In this document: piece by piece, positions 13,430-20,869 of the stretch
Layout of the letters: the number at the start of each line of letters is the position of its first letter
Position numbering within the stretch: the stretch's first letter is position 1
Assembly (NCBI GenBank): GCA_934561515.1
Contig: CAKTGM010000030.1
Span: 1 to 23,907, forward strand
Source of the DNA: an uncultured Oscillospiraceae bacterium
GTDB lineage: Bacteria > Bacillota > Clostridia > Oscillospirales > Oscillospiraceae
Length of the DNA: 23,907 nucleotides
Reading direction: 5' to 3'
Position numbers and translations under genes: made by a program
Notes under the pieces: generated by a model
The model's input: the letters and a program-made list of their open reading frames with translations, nothing else
What the model was told of the DNA's origin: nothing
Database searches by the model: none

Positions 13430-14325
13430 AAAAATTCTTGCTGCTTGCCCTTGCGATCCTTGCATCGCTCCTGGCCTTCGCCGCCTGCTCGGGCGGCGCG
13501 CAGGACGAGGAGGAGAGCGGCTACGCGCTCTATTTCCTCTCTGATCCCGATTCCTCCGGCGGGGGCGACGCCATTGCCGCCGCCTCAGAGCGCTTCATTC
13601 CCGATGAGACGATGGACACCGAGGACTGCGTGCGCGCGCTGATGGAGCACTTGCTCGCAGGGCCGGACGAGGCCGCCCTTCGCTCGCCCATCCCCGACGG
13701 GACGATGCTGCGCTCGCTCTCCGTTTCGGGCCGCCGCGCGGAGATCGACCTGAGCGCGCAGTATGCGCGTCTCTCCGGTATCGACCTTTCGCTCGCGGAC
13801 TACTGCATCACGCTCACGCTCTCGCAGCTTGCGAACGTGAACGCCGTGCGCATCACGGCCAACGGCAGCGAGCTGCCCTACCGCAAGACGCAGGTCCTGC
13901 TCGCAGCGGACACGCTGCTGTCTTCCCGCGAGAGCGGCCTGCGGCCCATCACGGTACAGCTCTACTTCCTTGACAGCAAAACGGGCGCGCTGCGCGCCGA
14001 GCAGCAGACCCTCGCCCTCTACGAAGGCCAGACGCGCGTGAACGCGCTGCTTGAGGCGCTCTCGCAGGGGCCGGAGGACGACTCCCTTGAAGCGCTCTTG
14101 CCCGAGGATTTCTCCGTCATCTCCTCGCGCATCGAGGATGGCGTGTGCTATTTAAGCATCCCCGCGAGTGCCGAGCTTCCGCAGGACAAGACCGCGCGCG
14201 AGCTGGTGATCGCCTCGATCGAGCGCTCCATCCTCTCGCTCAGCGGCGTGGAGGAAGTGCAGATCCTCATGGAAGGGGAAAAGGGCGTCGAGAGCACCGC
14301 GGTGATGAAGGTGCCGGAGCGCTGA
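13426..14325 (+). CDS. GerMN-domain lipoprotein
   Basis: 299 aa. A lipoprotein signal peptide ends in LLAFAAC (lipidated C21). The mature part looks like two tandem GerMN domains, about 30-160 and 170-295; each has the run of short strands and an LL-x-G/S-P segment (LLAGPDEAALRSPIPDGT and ALSQGPEDDSLEALLP). The domain occurs in spore protein GerM and in actinobacterial LpqB, and may bind cell wall or a partner protein. Coupling to the kinase gene by a 4-base overlap suggests that the lipoprotein acts with the sensor on the outer face of the membrane, as LpqB is thought to do with MtrB. That role is inference. A strong hairpin terminator follows. Confidence 0.88.
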   Translation: MKKFLLLALAILASLLAFAACSGGAQDEEESGYALYFLSDPDSSGGGDAIAAASERFIPDETMDTEDCVRALMEHLLAGPDEAALRSPIPDGTMLRSLSVSGRRAEIDLSAQYARLSGIDLSLADYCITLTLSQLANVNAVRITANGSELPYRKTQVLLAADTLLSSRESGLRPITVQLYFLDSKTGALRAEQQTLALYEGQTRVNALLEALSQGPEDDSLEALLPEDFSVISSRIEDGVCYLSIPASAELPQDKTARELVIASIERSILSLSGVEEVQILMEGEKGVESTAVMKVPER

Positions 14326-14338
14326 ACGATAAAAAAGG

Positions 14339-14365
14339 GCTCCGCAGAGTGCTTCTCTGCGGAGC
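14339..14365. terminator. Bidirectional terminator between GerMN and ROK genes
   Basis: GCTCCGCAGAG (14339-14349), loop TGCTT, CTCTGCGGAGC (14355-14365) form a perfect 11-bp stem, followed by TCTTT on plus and by a T-run (plus-strand AAAAAA) on minus. It ends both converging genes. Confidence 0.9.
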
Positions 14366-14383
14366 TCTTTGAAAAAATGCGCT

Positions 14384-15328
14384 TTATTTGCGCGCGAGCA
14401 TCGCCGCGCCGATCACGCCCGCGCGATAGCCGAGCGTGCAGCGCTCGATGCGCGTGTGCGAGGCGGCATAGCGAGAACCGAAGGAGCGCTCGCGCACCTT
14501 TTCGCGCAGCGGCGCGAGCAGCGCTTCGCCCTGATTGGCAACGCCGCCGGAGAGCGCGAGCACCTCGGGAAAGAAAATGTTGACGAGATTCGTCAGCCCA
14601 CAGGCAAGATGCTCGATGTAATCCTCCACGACCCTTGCGCCTGCCTCGTCGCCGCGCGCCTTGGCAAGGAAAGCCGTGCGGCCGTCCACGCCGCCGTTTT
14701 CTTCGGTGATCGCGTGCAAAAGACTTTCGGGCTGCGCGGCCATGGCACGCTTCGTGTCGCGGATGAGGGCCGCTGCGGAGGAGTAGGCCTCAAAGCAGCC
14801 GCGGCGGCCGCAGGTGCATTCCTCGCCGTTTTCCGCGATGACCATGTGCCCGAGCTCGCTTGCCGCGCCCGTGCAGCCCGTGAGGAGTTTGCCGCCGAGC
14901 ACCACGCCGCCGCCCACGCCCGTGCCGAGCGTGACGACGATGGTGCTCTCCGCGCCCTTGCCGCAGCCAAAGAGCGCTTCGCCCAGCGCAGCGGCGTTTG
15001 CGTCGTTGCCGAGGTGGATGGGGAGCGCCGTGTGCGCGCGCAGCGCGCCCCGGAGGTCAAAGTTCACAAAGCCCAGATTCCCTGCAAAGCGGACGACGCC
15101 GCTTGCATCGTCCACCGTGCCGGGACAGCCAACGCCCACGCCGCCGATGGCGGCCTCGTCCGTGCCTTCGCAAAGCTGCGCGATGACTTGGCCGATGCGC
15201 GCTGCGACGGCCTCGGGGCCGAGGTCGACGCGCGTTTCGATGGCGTGCTCCTTGAGAATTTCGCCCTCTGCGCTCACGAGCGCGCCCTTGATGTTCGTGC
15301 CGCCAAGATCGATGCCGATGTAGTTCAT
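14384..15328 (-). CDS. ROK-family sugar kinase (probable glucokinase)
   Basis: 314 aa, typical for ROK glucokinases. The phosphate-binding loop DLGGTNIK is at 7-14, the catalytic aspartate is D109 in GNDANAAALGEA, and the ROK zinc site is formed by H161 with C171, C173 and C178 in CTCGRRGCFEAY. It phosphorylates glucose or a related hexose with ATP in the cytoplasm. There is no DNA-binding domain, so it is not a ROK repressor. Substrate cannot be fixed from sequence; no sugar transporter is adjacent. The start at 15328 has AAGGGA 7 bases upstream and lies below a good promoter; the longer open frame starts upstream of that promoter and is not used. Confidence 0.93.
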   Translation of the reverse strand: MNYIGIDLGGTNIKGALVSAEGEILKEHAIETRVDLGPEAVAARIGQVIAQLCEGTDEAAIGGVGVGCPGTVDDASGVVRFAGNLGFVNFDLRGALRAHTALPIHLGNDANAAALGEALFGCGKGAESTIVVTLGTGVGGGVVLGGKLLTGCTGAASELGHMVIAENGEECTCGRRGCFEAYSSAAALIRDTKRAMAAQPESLLHAITEENGGVDGRTAFLAKARGDEAGARVVEDYIEHLACGLTNLVNIFFPEVLALSGGVANQGEALLAPLREKVRERSFGSRYAASHTRIERCTLGYRAGVIGAAMLARK

Positions 15329-15362
15329 GTGAAAGTCCCTTACCTTTGCCGGATTTTTATTC

Positions 15363-15391
15363 ATTGTATGGCCCGCGGAGGGAAAAGGCAA
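15363..15391 (-). promoter_or_regulatory. Promoter of the ROK kinase gene, with an AT-rich upstream element
   Basis: On the minus strand TTGCCT (15386-15391), 17 bases, TACAAT (15363-15368). Directly upstream (15400-15426) is an almost pure A/T stretch, including the small palindrome TTTTGAA-TTTTT-TTCAAAA, placed where an UP element would be. Confidence 0.65.
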
Positions 15392-15433
15392 GAGACGGGG
15401 AAATATTTTTTGAATTTTTTTCAAAACCGTGCA

Positions 15434-15448
15434 ACTTTTCGGAAAAGT
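15434..15448. repeat. Perfect 15-base palindrome in the ROK/lipoprotein divergent region
   Basis: ACTTTTC-G-GAAAAGT is a perfect 7+1+7 palindrome between the divergent ROK and lipoprotein genes. Size and symmetry suit a small dimeric regulator, but no binding protein can be named. Confidence 0.45.
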
Positions 15449-15517
15449 CTTCGTCTAAGCCTTTGTGCGTGACGAAAAAAGCTGCGCACGGAAGATGGAA
15501 GGATCCATGATTCAGGC

Positions 15518-15548
15518 GGCGGCAGCGCGCCGGGAGTGCGCTGCCGCC
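15518..15548 (+). other. GC-rich leader hairpin upstream of the lipoprotein gene
   Basis: GGCGGCAGCGC (15518-15528) and GCGCTGCCGCC (15538-15548) form a perfect 11-bp stem with a 9-base loop, ending about 15 bases before the AAAGGAG ribosome site. No T-run follows, so it is not a terminator. It may be a stabilising or regulatory leader structure. Confidence 0.55.
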
Positions 15549-15573
15549 ATCCGAAGCGAAAGGAGAAAGAACA

Positions 15574-16557
15574 ATGACGAATTGGAAGAAAACCGGCATT
15601 GCCGCGCTTTGCGTCGCGGCACTGATCGCCGGCTGCGGCACGCAGGGCGGCAAGGACGATGGGAACGGCGGCAAGGACGACACGCCGATGGACGTGACGC
15701 TCGAAAGGCTGCGCGAGATCAACGATCCGCGGGCGCTGCTCGAAAAGTACGACGCCGTGACCGTGAACATTCAGGGCACCGACCGGGACGGCGAGGTGGC
15801 CTACACCGCAAGATTGCAGTACACGGACGGGGGCGGGGAAGCGCTTCTCATGTCCTCGCACTACAACTATACCGCCAACAGCGGCCCGGGCGAGGATGAG
15901 CTGTGGAGCCAGGGGAACGACAGCCTGTACGCCACGCGCATGGCGAGCGATGGTAATGCGAGCCTGAACCTCTGCCCCATTCCGGGCGAGGGGACGGAGT
16001 ATCTCCTTGAAATGCTGCCGCAGTGCACCGACCCCGCCGCCCAGAACGCTGAGGAAACGCTCGACGAGCGCAGCGAGCAGGACGGCGCGGTGCTGCTCTC
16101 GACCACCACGCGCTTTGAAGATCAGGACGGCTACTACTATACCACCCTCTACTATGCCGACCCCGAGACGGGCGAGCTGCTTGCCATGTCCGTGACCGAC
16201 TACATGGCGGACGGTGAGGGCAGCGCGACGGAGATGGGCACGACGCTCTACAACTGGAGCTACGATGAGCCCTACGAGCCGGAGCGCGAGATTCTGAACG
16301 AGGTCGTGCGCGCGACGGACGACGCGAACGAGAACTCCTGCCTGCTGACGGTCTGCTTCCCGAAAAAGAGTGCGGGGGATTGGTCGGCGAAGGAATACAA
16401 TGTGGAGAAGGGAACGTATGTCACCATCTGCTGCAGCATGGGCTGCACGCTCTATGCGGACGCGGCGCTGACGCAGCCCATCGACGACACCGTGTCCATC
16501 GACACGAGCGGCGAAGAGATGACGGTCTACGTCCTGCCCGACGTGCCGCTGGACTAA
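15574..16557 (+). CDS. Putative lipoprotein of unknown function
   Basis: 327 aa. A lipoprotein signal peptide ends in ALIAGC (C21), then a Gly/Asp/Lys-rich linker to about residue 38. The mature part is acidic, with about 290 residues of mixed strands and many Tyr, Asp, Glu and Thr, without a motif I recognise. The central part (about 60-215) resembles the general look of outer-surface LolA/LppX-like or DUF lipoproteins that report on a dataset of strands, but I would not assign it. Cysteines C288, C289 and C293 near CCSMGC are unusual for an exported protein. AAAGGAG lies 9 bases before the ATG. It stands alone between the divergent ROK gene and a strong terminator. The function is unknown. 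Confidence 0.8.
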   Translation: MTNWKKTGIAALCVAALIAGCGTQGGKDDGNGGKDDTPMDVTLERLREINDPRALLEKYDAVTVNIQGTDRDGEVAYTARLQYTDGGGEALLMSSHYNYTANSGPGEDELWSQGNDSLYATRMASDGNASLNLCPIPGEGTEYLLEMLPQCTDPAAQNAEETLDERSEQDGAVLLSTTTRFEDQDGYYYTTLYYADPETGELLAMSVTDYMADGEGSATEMGTTLYNWSYDEPYEPEREILNEVVRATDDANENSCLLTVCFPKKSAGDWSAKEYNVEKGTYVTICCSMGCTLYADAALTQPIDDTVSIDTSGEEMTVYVLPDVPLD

Positions 16558-16571
16558 AACGGCAAGAACTT

Positions 16572-16606
16572 AAAAAACGGCGGACGAAAAAAGTCCGCCG
16601 TTTTTT
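16572..16606 (+). terminator. Rho-independent terminator of the lipoprotein gene
   Basis: AAAAAACGGCGGAC (16572-16585), a 7-base A-rich loop and GTCCGCCGTTTTTT (16593-16606) form a 14-pair stem including its own T-run. Confidence 0.93.
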
Positions 16607-16673
16607 GCGCGTTTGCGGAAACTTTTTTGATATTTTTGCGTCTAACCATTAAGTAGAAAGCGCTGCGCGACAA

Positions 16674-16721
16674 TTAAACAAATCTTAAACAAATTGTAAC
16701 CAAATCGCCCCCGATTGTAAC
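16674..16721 (+). promoter_or_regulatory. Helically phased direct repeats: candidate OmpR/PhoB-family operator of the ABC operon
   Basis: TTAAAC occurs at 16674-16679 and 16685-16690, and TGTAAC at 16695-16700 and 16716-16721. The steps are 11, 10 and 21 bases, so all four lie on one face of the helix, ending just upstream of the -10 box. This is the geometry of PhoB/PhoP/MtrA-type activator sites. The binding protein is unknown. Confidence 0.55.
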
Positions 16722-16742
16722 GACTTTCCTCTGCGATGGGAT

Positions 16743-16748
16743 TATAAT
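16743..16748 (+). promoter_or_regulatory. -10 box of the ABC operon promoter
   Basis: A perfect TATAAT lies 33 bases upstream of the ATPase start. The position 17 bases above it reads ACGACT, a poor -35, as expected for an activator-dependent promoter. Confidence 0.6.
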
Positions 16749-16780
16749 AGAGAACAGCTTTAAAATGAGGAGAAATTGCG

Positions 16781-17518
16781 ATGGCAAATGACCAGAAGCC
16801 CGTCATCTCGGTGCGCAAGCTCCGAAAGGTATACATGATGGGACAGGAGCACGTGGTCGCGCTCCACAACATCAATCTGGATATCGCGCGCGGCGAGGTG
16901 TGCTGCATTTTCGGTACGTCCGGCAGCGGCAAATCGACGCTGCTCAACCAGCTGGCGGGCCTTGAAAAGCCTACGCGCGGCATGGTGCGCATCGGCGGCG
17001 TGCCGATCTCGCTGCTGAACGAAAACCAGCTTGCGGCCTTCCGCCAGAAGCACATCGGCTTCGTCTTCCAGTCCTACAACCTGCTGCCGGAGCTGACGGC
17101 GGCGGAAAATGTCGCCATGCCCCTGATGTTCCGGGGCGTGGACCCGGAGACGAGGCTCATCGAGGCGAAGAAGATGCTCTGCCGCGTGGGACTTAAAGAC
17201 CGCATGGACCATTTTCCCAACCAGATGTCCGGCGGACAGCAGCAGCGCGTGGGCATCGCGCGCGCGTTCGTCACGCACCCGGAGGTGGTGTTCGCCGACG
17301 AGCCGACCGGCAACCTCGACTCGAAGACGACGAAAGAGGTCATGCACATGATCCGCGGCTTTGCCCACCGCTTCCACCAGACGATCGTGCTCGTCTCGCA
17401 TGACCCGGAGATGACCGAGTATGCCGACCGCATCGTGACGCTCATCGACGGCAATATCGTCAGCGACGTGAAAAATCAGGTCAAGGCGCAGATCGACGCC
17501 GACACCTACATCGAATAA
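16781..17518 (+). CDS. ABC transporter ATP-binding protein (MacB/LolD type)
   Basis: 245 aa, single ATPase domain of the MacB/LolD subfamily. Walker A GTSGSGKS is at 45-52, the Q-loop is Q97 in FVFQSYNL, the signature is MSGGQQQRV at 149-157 (M in place of the usual L), Walker B is VVFADEP at 169-175, and the H-loop is H207. It hydrolyses ATP to drive the FtsX-like permease encoded two genes downstream; members of this family usually power mechanical work or extrusion from the outer leaflet, not classical import. GAGGAG lies 8 bases before the ATG. The next gene starts 15 bases after the stop. Substrate is unknown. Confidence 0.95.
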   Translation: MANDQKPVISVRKLRKVYMMGQEHVVALHNINLDIARGEVCCIFGTSGSGKSTLLNQLAGLEKPTRGMVRIGGVPISLLNENQLAAFRQKHIGFVFQSYNLLPELTAAENVAMPLMFRGVDPETRLIEAKKMLCRVGLKDRMDHFPNQMSGGQQQRVGIARAFVTHPEVVFADEPTGNLDSKTTKEVMHMIRGFAHRFHQTIVLVSHDPEMTEYADRIVTLIDGNIVSDVKNQVKAQIDADTYIE

Positions 17519-17533
17519 CGGAGGAAATCGAAC

Positions 17534-19345
17534 ATGAAACGCATCACAAGCTCCCTGCTTTCCCTGTGCCTTGCGCTTTTGCTGTGTGCCTCGCTCCTGC
17601 CTGCGGGACTTACGGCAAGGGCCGACAACAAGAGCGAAGCGACCGGCGGCACCAGTTACCTTATCACCGGCTACAACGCGGGTACTTACAGCATTGAAAC
17701 GAACCAGACGGCAAACCTTACTGTGAGCCTTTCGCGCATCGGCGGCAGCGGCAAGGTCGCGCGCATTGTGCGCGGCGTTGACGCATTCCGCGGCGGCTAT
17801 GCCGACAACATCACCAACGGCGAAAACGGCGCGGCCTCGTTCATGCTCTATAACCTCTCTTATTCCGGCACGGGCAACGGCCTGAGCTTTACCGTTTACT
17901 ACGTCAATGAAGACGGCAGCGACGCGGGCAACCAGACCTTCAGCCTGAATGTCAGCGAGTGCGTGCCCTACTCTGAGCCCAAGCAGCCTGACCCTGTGGC
18001 GATCCCCGAACCGCACGCGGTTTTCAGCTCCGACGCGGCGATGGGCAGCATCTCTGCCGGCGAGAGCAAGATCATTTCGATCTACGTTAAGAACGTCGGC
18101 ACGACGACGATGCGCGCCCCCATGGTGACGGTCGCGCCCTCGGAGGGACTGATGATCACCGATTCCCAGAGCGCCTACACGCTCGACGATATCCGCCCGA
18201 ATCAGTCGGGCGTGGTGCTGGTGTCGGTCAAGGCGGCGGATAAGATCACGAGCGCGAGCCAGTCGCTCAAGGTGGACGCCAGCTTCTATTATGATAACGG
18301 CACGAGCGCGACAAGCTCGGGCAGCACCTCCGGCACGGTCAACGTGCCCGCGACCGTCAGCAAGGACGCGCAGGACGACGGGACGGTCGCAAGCCCCACG
18401 CCCATCGTCATCCTCTCGAAGTACAACTACGGCGGCTCGTCCGTCGCGGCAGGTGCGAGCACGAACCTGAGCTTCTCCTTCACCAACACCAGCAAGAAGC
18501 TCGCCATTGAAAACGTCATGCTCACCGTCACCGGCGGCACGGACCTCATGCTCAACGGCTCGACCAATACCTTCTATTTTGATTCCGTTGCCGCCGGCGG
18601 CAGCAAGAGCGTCACCGTGCCGATGAAGGCCGCGCAGCTCATCAGCACCAGCGCGCAGGGGGTGCAGATCGCCGTCACCTACGAGTATGTCGATCAGAAC
18701 GCCCGCAAATCCGGCAGCGCGACCCTCTCGCTGAGCGTGCCGCTCTATCAGCCCGACCGCTTTGAGCTGAGCGAGCCCAAGACCGCCTACACCGGCTATG
18801 TCGGCGAGGAGACGAGCCTGACGATCGACTATGTCAACAAGGGCAAGAGCGCCATCAGCAACGTCGAGGCGACCATCTCCGGCGACATCGATTCCCCCAC
18901 GCCCTATCAGCGCGTCGGCACGATCGAGGGCGGCAAGAACGGCACCATCGCCTTCGCCGTGACCCCGCAGCTCGAGGGCGAGAATCAGGTCAAGATCGTC
19001 ATCACCTATGAGGATTCCAATGGCAACATGAAAGAGCGCGTCTTTGAGGCGAGCGTCGAGGCCATGGCCTACGAGCCGCATGACCCCGGCACGGATGACC
19101 CCGGCATGATCGATCCCGAGCCGCAGAGCGCCTTCCCGTGGAAGTACGTCATCATCGCGGCAGCCGCTGCGCTCATCGTCCTTTTGGTCGTGCTGCGCAT
19201 CCGCAAGAAGAAGGCCAAGCGGAAGGCCGAGCAGGCCCTCTGGGACAAGTGGGACGAAGAGGAGCTTGCCGAGGAGAAGAAGGAGGCAGCGGACGCCGCG
19301 GCGAAGGAGACTGCGGCCACGGGCGCTGAGGGACAGAACAAATGA
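17534..19345 (+). CDS. Membrane-anchored surface protein with repeated Ig-like/CARDB-type domains (COG1361-like)
   Basis: 603 aa. A signal peptide (about 1-31, ending TARA-D) is followed by roughly four beta-rich repeats of about 110-130 residues (about 35-150, 155-285, 290-400 and 405-510). Each has phrases such as AGESKIISIYVKNVGTTTM, AAGASTNLSFSFTNTSKK and GEETSLTIDYVNKGKSA, typical of CARDB/NEW3-like Ig folds. A Pro/Asp linker, one transmembrane helix (about 537-556) and a highly charged, Lys/Glu/Ala-rich cytoplasmic tail (about 557-603) complete it. It sits between the ATPase and permease genes and overlaps the latter by ATGA, so it is probably a stoichiometric part of that ABC system, placed where Gram-negative systems have a membrane-fusion protein. 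That role is inference. GGAGG lies 9 bases before the ATG. Confidence 0.88.
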   Translation: MKRITSSLLSLCLALLLCASLLPAGLTARADNKSEATGGTSYLITGYNAGTYSIETNQTANLTVSLSRIGGSGKVARIVRGVDAFRGGYADNITNGENGAASFMLYNLSYSGTGNGLSFTVYYVNEDGSDAGNQTFSLNVSECVPYSEPKQPDPVAIPEPHAVFSSDAAMGSISAGESKIISIYVKNVGTTTMRAPMVTVAPSEGLMITDSQSAYTLDDIRPNQSGVVLVSVKAADKITSASQSLKVDASFYYDNGTSATSSGSTSGTVNVPATVSKDAQDDGTVASPTPIVILSKYNYGGSSVAAGASTNLSFSFTNTSKKLAIENVMLTVTGGTDLMLNGSTNTFYFDSVAAGGSKSVTVPMKAAQLISTSAQGVQIAVTYEYVDQNARKSGSATLSLSVPLYQPDRFELSEPKTAYTGYVGEETSLTIDYVNKGKSAISNVEATISGDIDSPTPYQRVGTIEGGKNGTIAFAVTPQLEGENQVKIVITYEDSNGNMKERVFEASVEAMAYEPHDPGTDDPGMIDPEPQSAFPWKYVIIAAAAALIVLLVVLRIRKKKAKRKAEQALWDKWDEEELAEEKKEAADAAAKETAATGAEGQNK

Positions 19346-20727
19346 GATTCGCAGACATCCTGAAAATGTGCTTCGACAGCCTGTCGCGGCGCAAGGGGCG
19401 CACGATCCTGACGGTGCTGGGCGTGTTCATCGGCTGCACGTCCATCATCGTGATGGTCTCCATCGGCGCGGGCATGCAGGAGTCCTACGATCAGATGCTC
19501 AAAAATATGGGAGACCTCTCCATCATCCAGGTCTACCGCGGCTACAACCAGAATACCGGCGAAGCGAACCAGACCAAGCTCGACGAGAAGGCGGTCGAAA
19601 GCTTCCACGAGATCGCGGGCGTGCAGGCCGTCATGCCCAAGGCGAACCTCAACAACTACAACGTTTCGTTCAAGGCGGGCATCAACGACCGCTACAGCGC
19701 CGACTGGGGCACCTTTGTCGGCATTGACGTGAGCGCTCTTGAGGACATGGGCTTTGAGCTGATCGCGGGGCGCTATCCGCAGAGCAGCGACGAGGTGGTC
19801 GTGGGCCAGTACTTTGCCTATAGCTTCAAGGATACGCTCATGCCGGACGGCCGGAACTATGTGGACCGCTGGAACTGGGACGAAAACGGCAATCTCGACA
19901 CGGAAAACGTCCCCGACCCGTTCTTCGACCCGCTCAAGACGGATGTGAAGATGCTTCTGACCTCATGGGACGACTCCGGCAACGAGACGACGCCCCACAG
20001 CGTCGATCTCAAGGTCGTCGGCGTTCTGAAGGAGGATCAGGGCAAGGGCTGGGAGACGAGCGAGGGCGTGATGATGGACATCAGTGCGCTCAAGTCGCTC
20101 ATTTACGACCTGACGGGGAAGAACGACACGAAGTTCGAGTATTCGTCCATCAACGTCAAGGCCGAGAGCCTCGACGCCGTGGCGGATGTGGAACAGGCCA
20201 TCAAGGACTTAGGCTACAGCACCTCTTCCATGCAGAGTATACGAGACGAGCTCAACAAGCAGACCCGCCAGATCGAGCTGATGCTCGGCGGCCTTGGCGC
20301 GATCTCGCTGCTGGTCGCGGCCATCGGCATCACGAACACGATGATCATGTCCATCTCCGAGCGCACAAAGGAGATCGGCATCATGAAGGCGCTTGGCTGC
20401 TATGTGCGCGATATCCGCGCGATGTTTTTGATGGAGGCGGGCAGCATCGGCCTTCTCGGCGGCGTGCTGGGACTCCTTTTCAGCTTCATCATTTCCGTTG
20501 GCATCAATCTATTCTCCTTCGGCGCGTTCAGCGGCGGGGGCGTGACGTGGGAGCTCATCAAGCAGGCGCTCATCGGCGGAGAGGACGTGGCGCGCGTTTC
20601 CGTCATCAAACCGGAGCTCATCATTTTCGCGCTGGTGTTCTCGGTGATGGTAGGGCTTGTCTCCGGCTACCAGCCGGCGAACAAGGCGGTCAAGATCTCG
20701 GCGCTCGAAGCCATCCGCAATGAATAA
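19342..20727 (+). CDS. MacB/FtsX-family ABC transporter permease
   Basis: 461 aa with the standard layout. TM1 is about 21-42 after a basic RRKGR segment. A large extracellular MacB_PCD-type domain covers about 45-310, and three more helices lie at about 312-338, 362-390 and 425-446, with the conserved MSISERTKEIGIMKALG stretch that contacts the ATPase. The C terminus ends PANKAVKISALEAIRNE, also typical. It partners the ATPase encoded at 16781. The extracellular domain contains a tryptophan/aspartate-rich insertion (about 170-195). The start overlaps the stop of the Ig-like gene by four bases, so translation is coupled. A strong terminator follows. Confidence 0.95.
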   Translation: MRFADILKMCFDSLSRRKGRTILTVLGVFIGCTSIIVMVSIGAGMQESYDQMLKNMGDLSIIQVYRGYNQNTGEANQTKLDEKAVESFHEIAGVQAVMPKANLNNYNVSFKAGINDRYSADWGTFVGIDVSALEDMGFELIAGRYPQSSDEVVVGQYFAYSFKDTLMPDGRNYVDRWNWDENGNLDTENVPDPFFDPLKTDVKMLLTSWDDSGNETTPHSVDLKVVGVLKEDQGKGWETSEGVMMDISALKSLIYDLTGKNDTKFEYSSINVKAESLDAVADVEQAIKDLGYSTSSMQSIRDELNKQTRQIELMLGGLGAISLLVAAIGITNTMIMSISERTKEIGIMKALGCYVRDIRAMFLMEAGSIGLLGGVLGLLFSFIISVGINLFSFGAFSGGGVTWELIKQALIGGEDVARVSVIKPELIIFALVFSVMVGLVSGYQPANKAVKISALEAIRNE

Positions 20728-20750
20728 AAAGACACGAAAGCAAGCAGCAG

Positions 20751-20786
20751 AACGGGGCGGCGTCCGGAGGGACGCCGCCCCGTTTT
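20751..20786 (+). terminator. Rho-independent terminator of the ABC operon
   Basis: AACGGGGCGGCGTCC (20751-20765), loop GGAG, GGACGCCGCCCCGTT (20770-20784) form a perfect 15-bp stem followed by TT; the T-run is short but the stem is very strong. Confidence 0.88.
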
Positions 20787-20800
20787 CACGCGGGCTTTGC

Positions 20801-20829
20801 TTGACCGCGATGCGGCGTTGTGGTATCAT
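20801..20829 (+). promoter_or_regulatory. Sigma-A promoter of the xpaC-telA operon
   Basis: TTGACC (20801-20806), 17 bases, TATCAT (20824-20829). It lies 40 bases upstream of the xpaC start and directly behind the terminator of the ABC operon. Confidence 0.78.
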
Positions 20830-20869
20830 GTAGCAGTAAAAATTTTTCTCAAAACAGGAGGCGATCGCC

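Noticed and set aside
12032..13465. A 477-codon minus-strand open frame opposite the histidine kinase
   Set aside because: The composition is that of a shadow frame and the kinase motifs on the plus strand are complete.
16714..16748. TTGTAA (16715-16720) as the -35 of the ABC operon promoter
   Set aside because: The spacer to TATAAT would be 22 bases, too long for a sigma-A promoter; the motif is better explained as part of the repeat array.
16760..19081. A 773-codon open frame on the minus strand opposite the ABC ATPase and Ig-like genes
   Set aside because: Its product is His/Asp/Arg/Ala-rich without any domain and has no ribosome site; the plus-strand genes carry unmistakable motifs. Long antisense frames are a by-product of GC-rich codon use.
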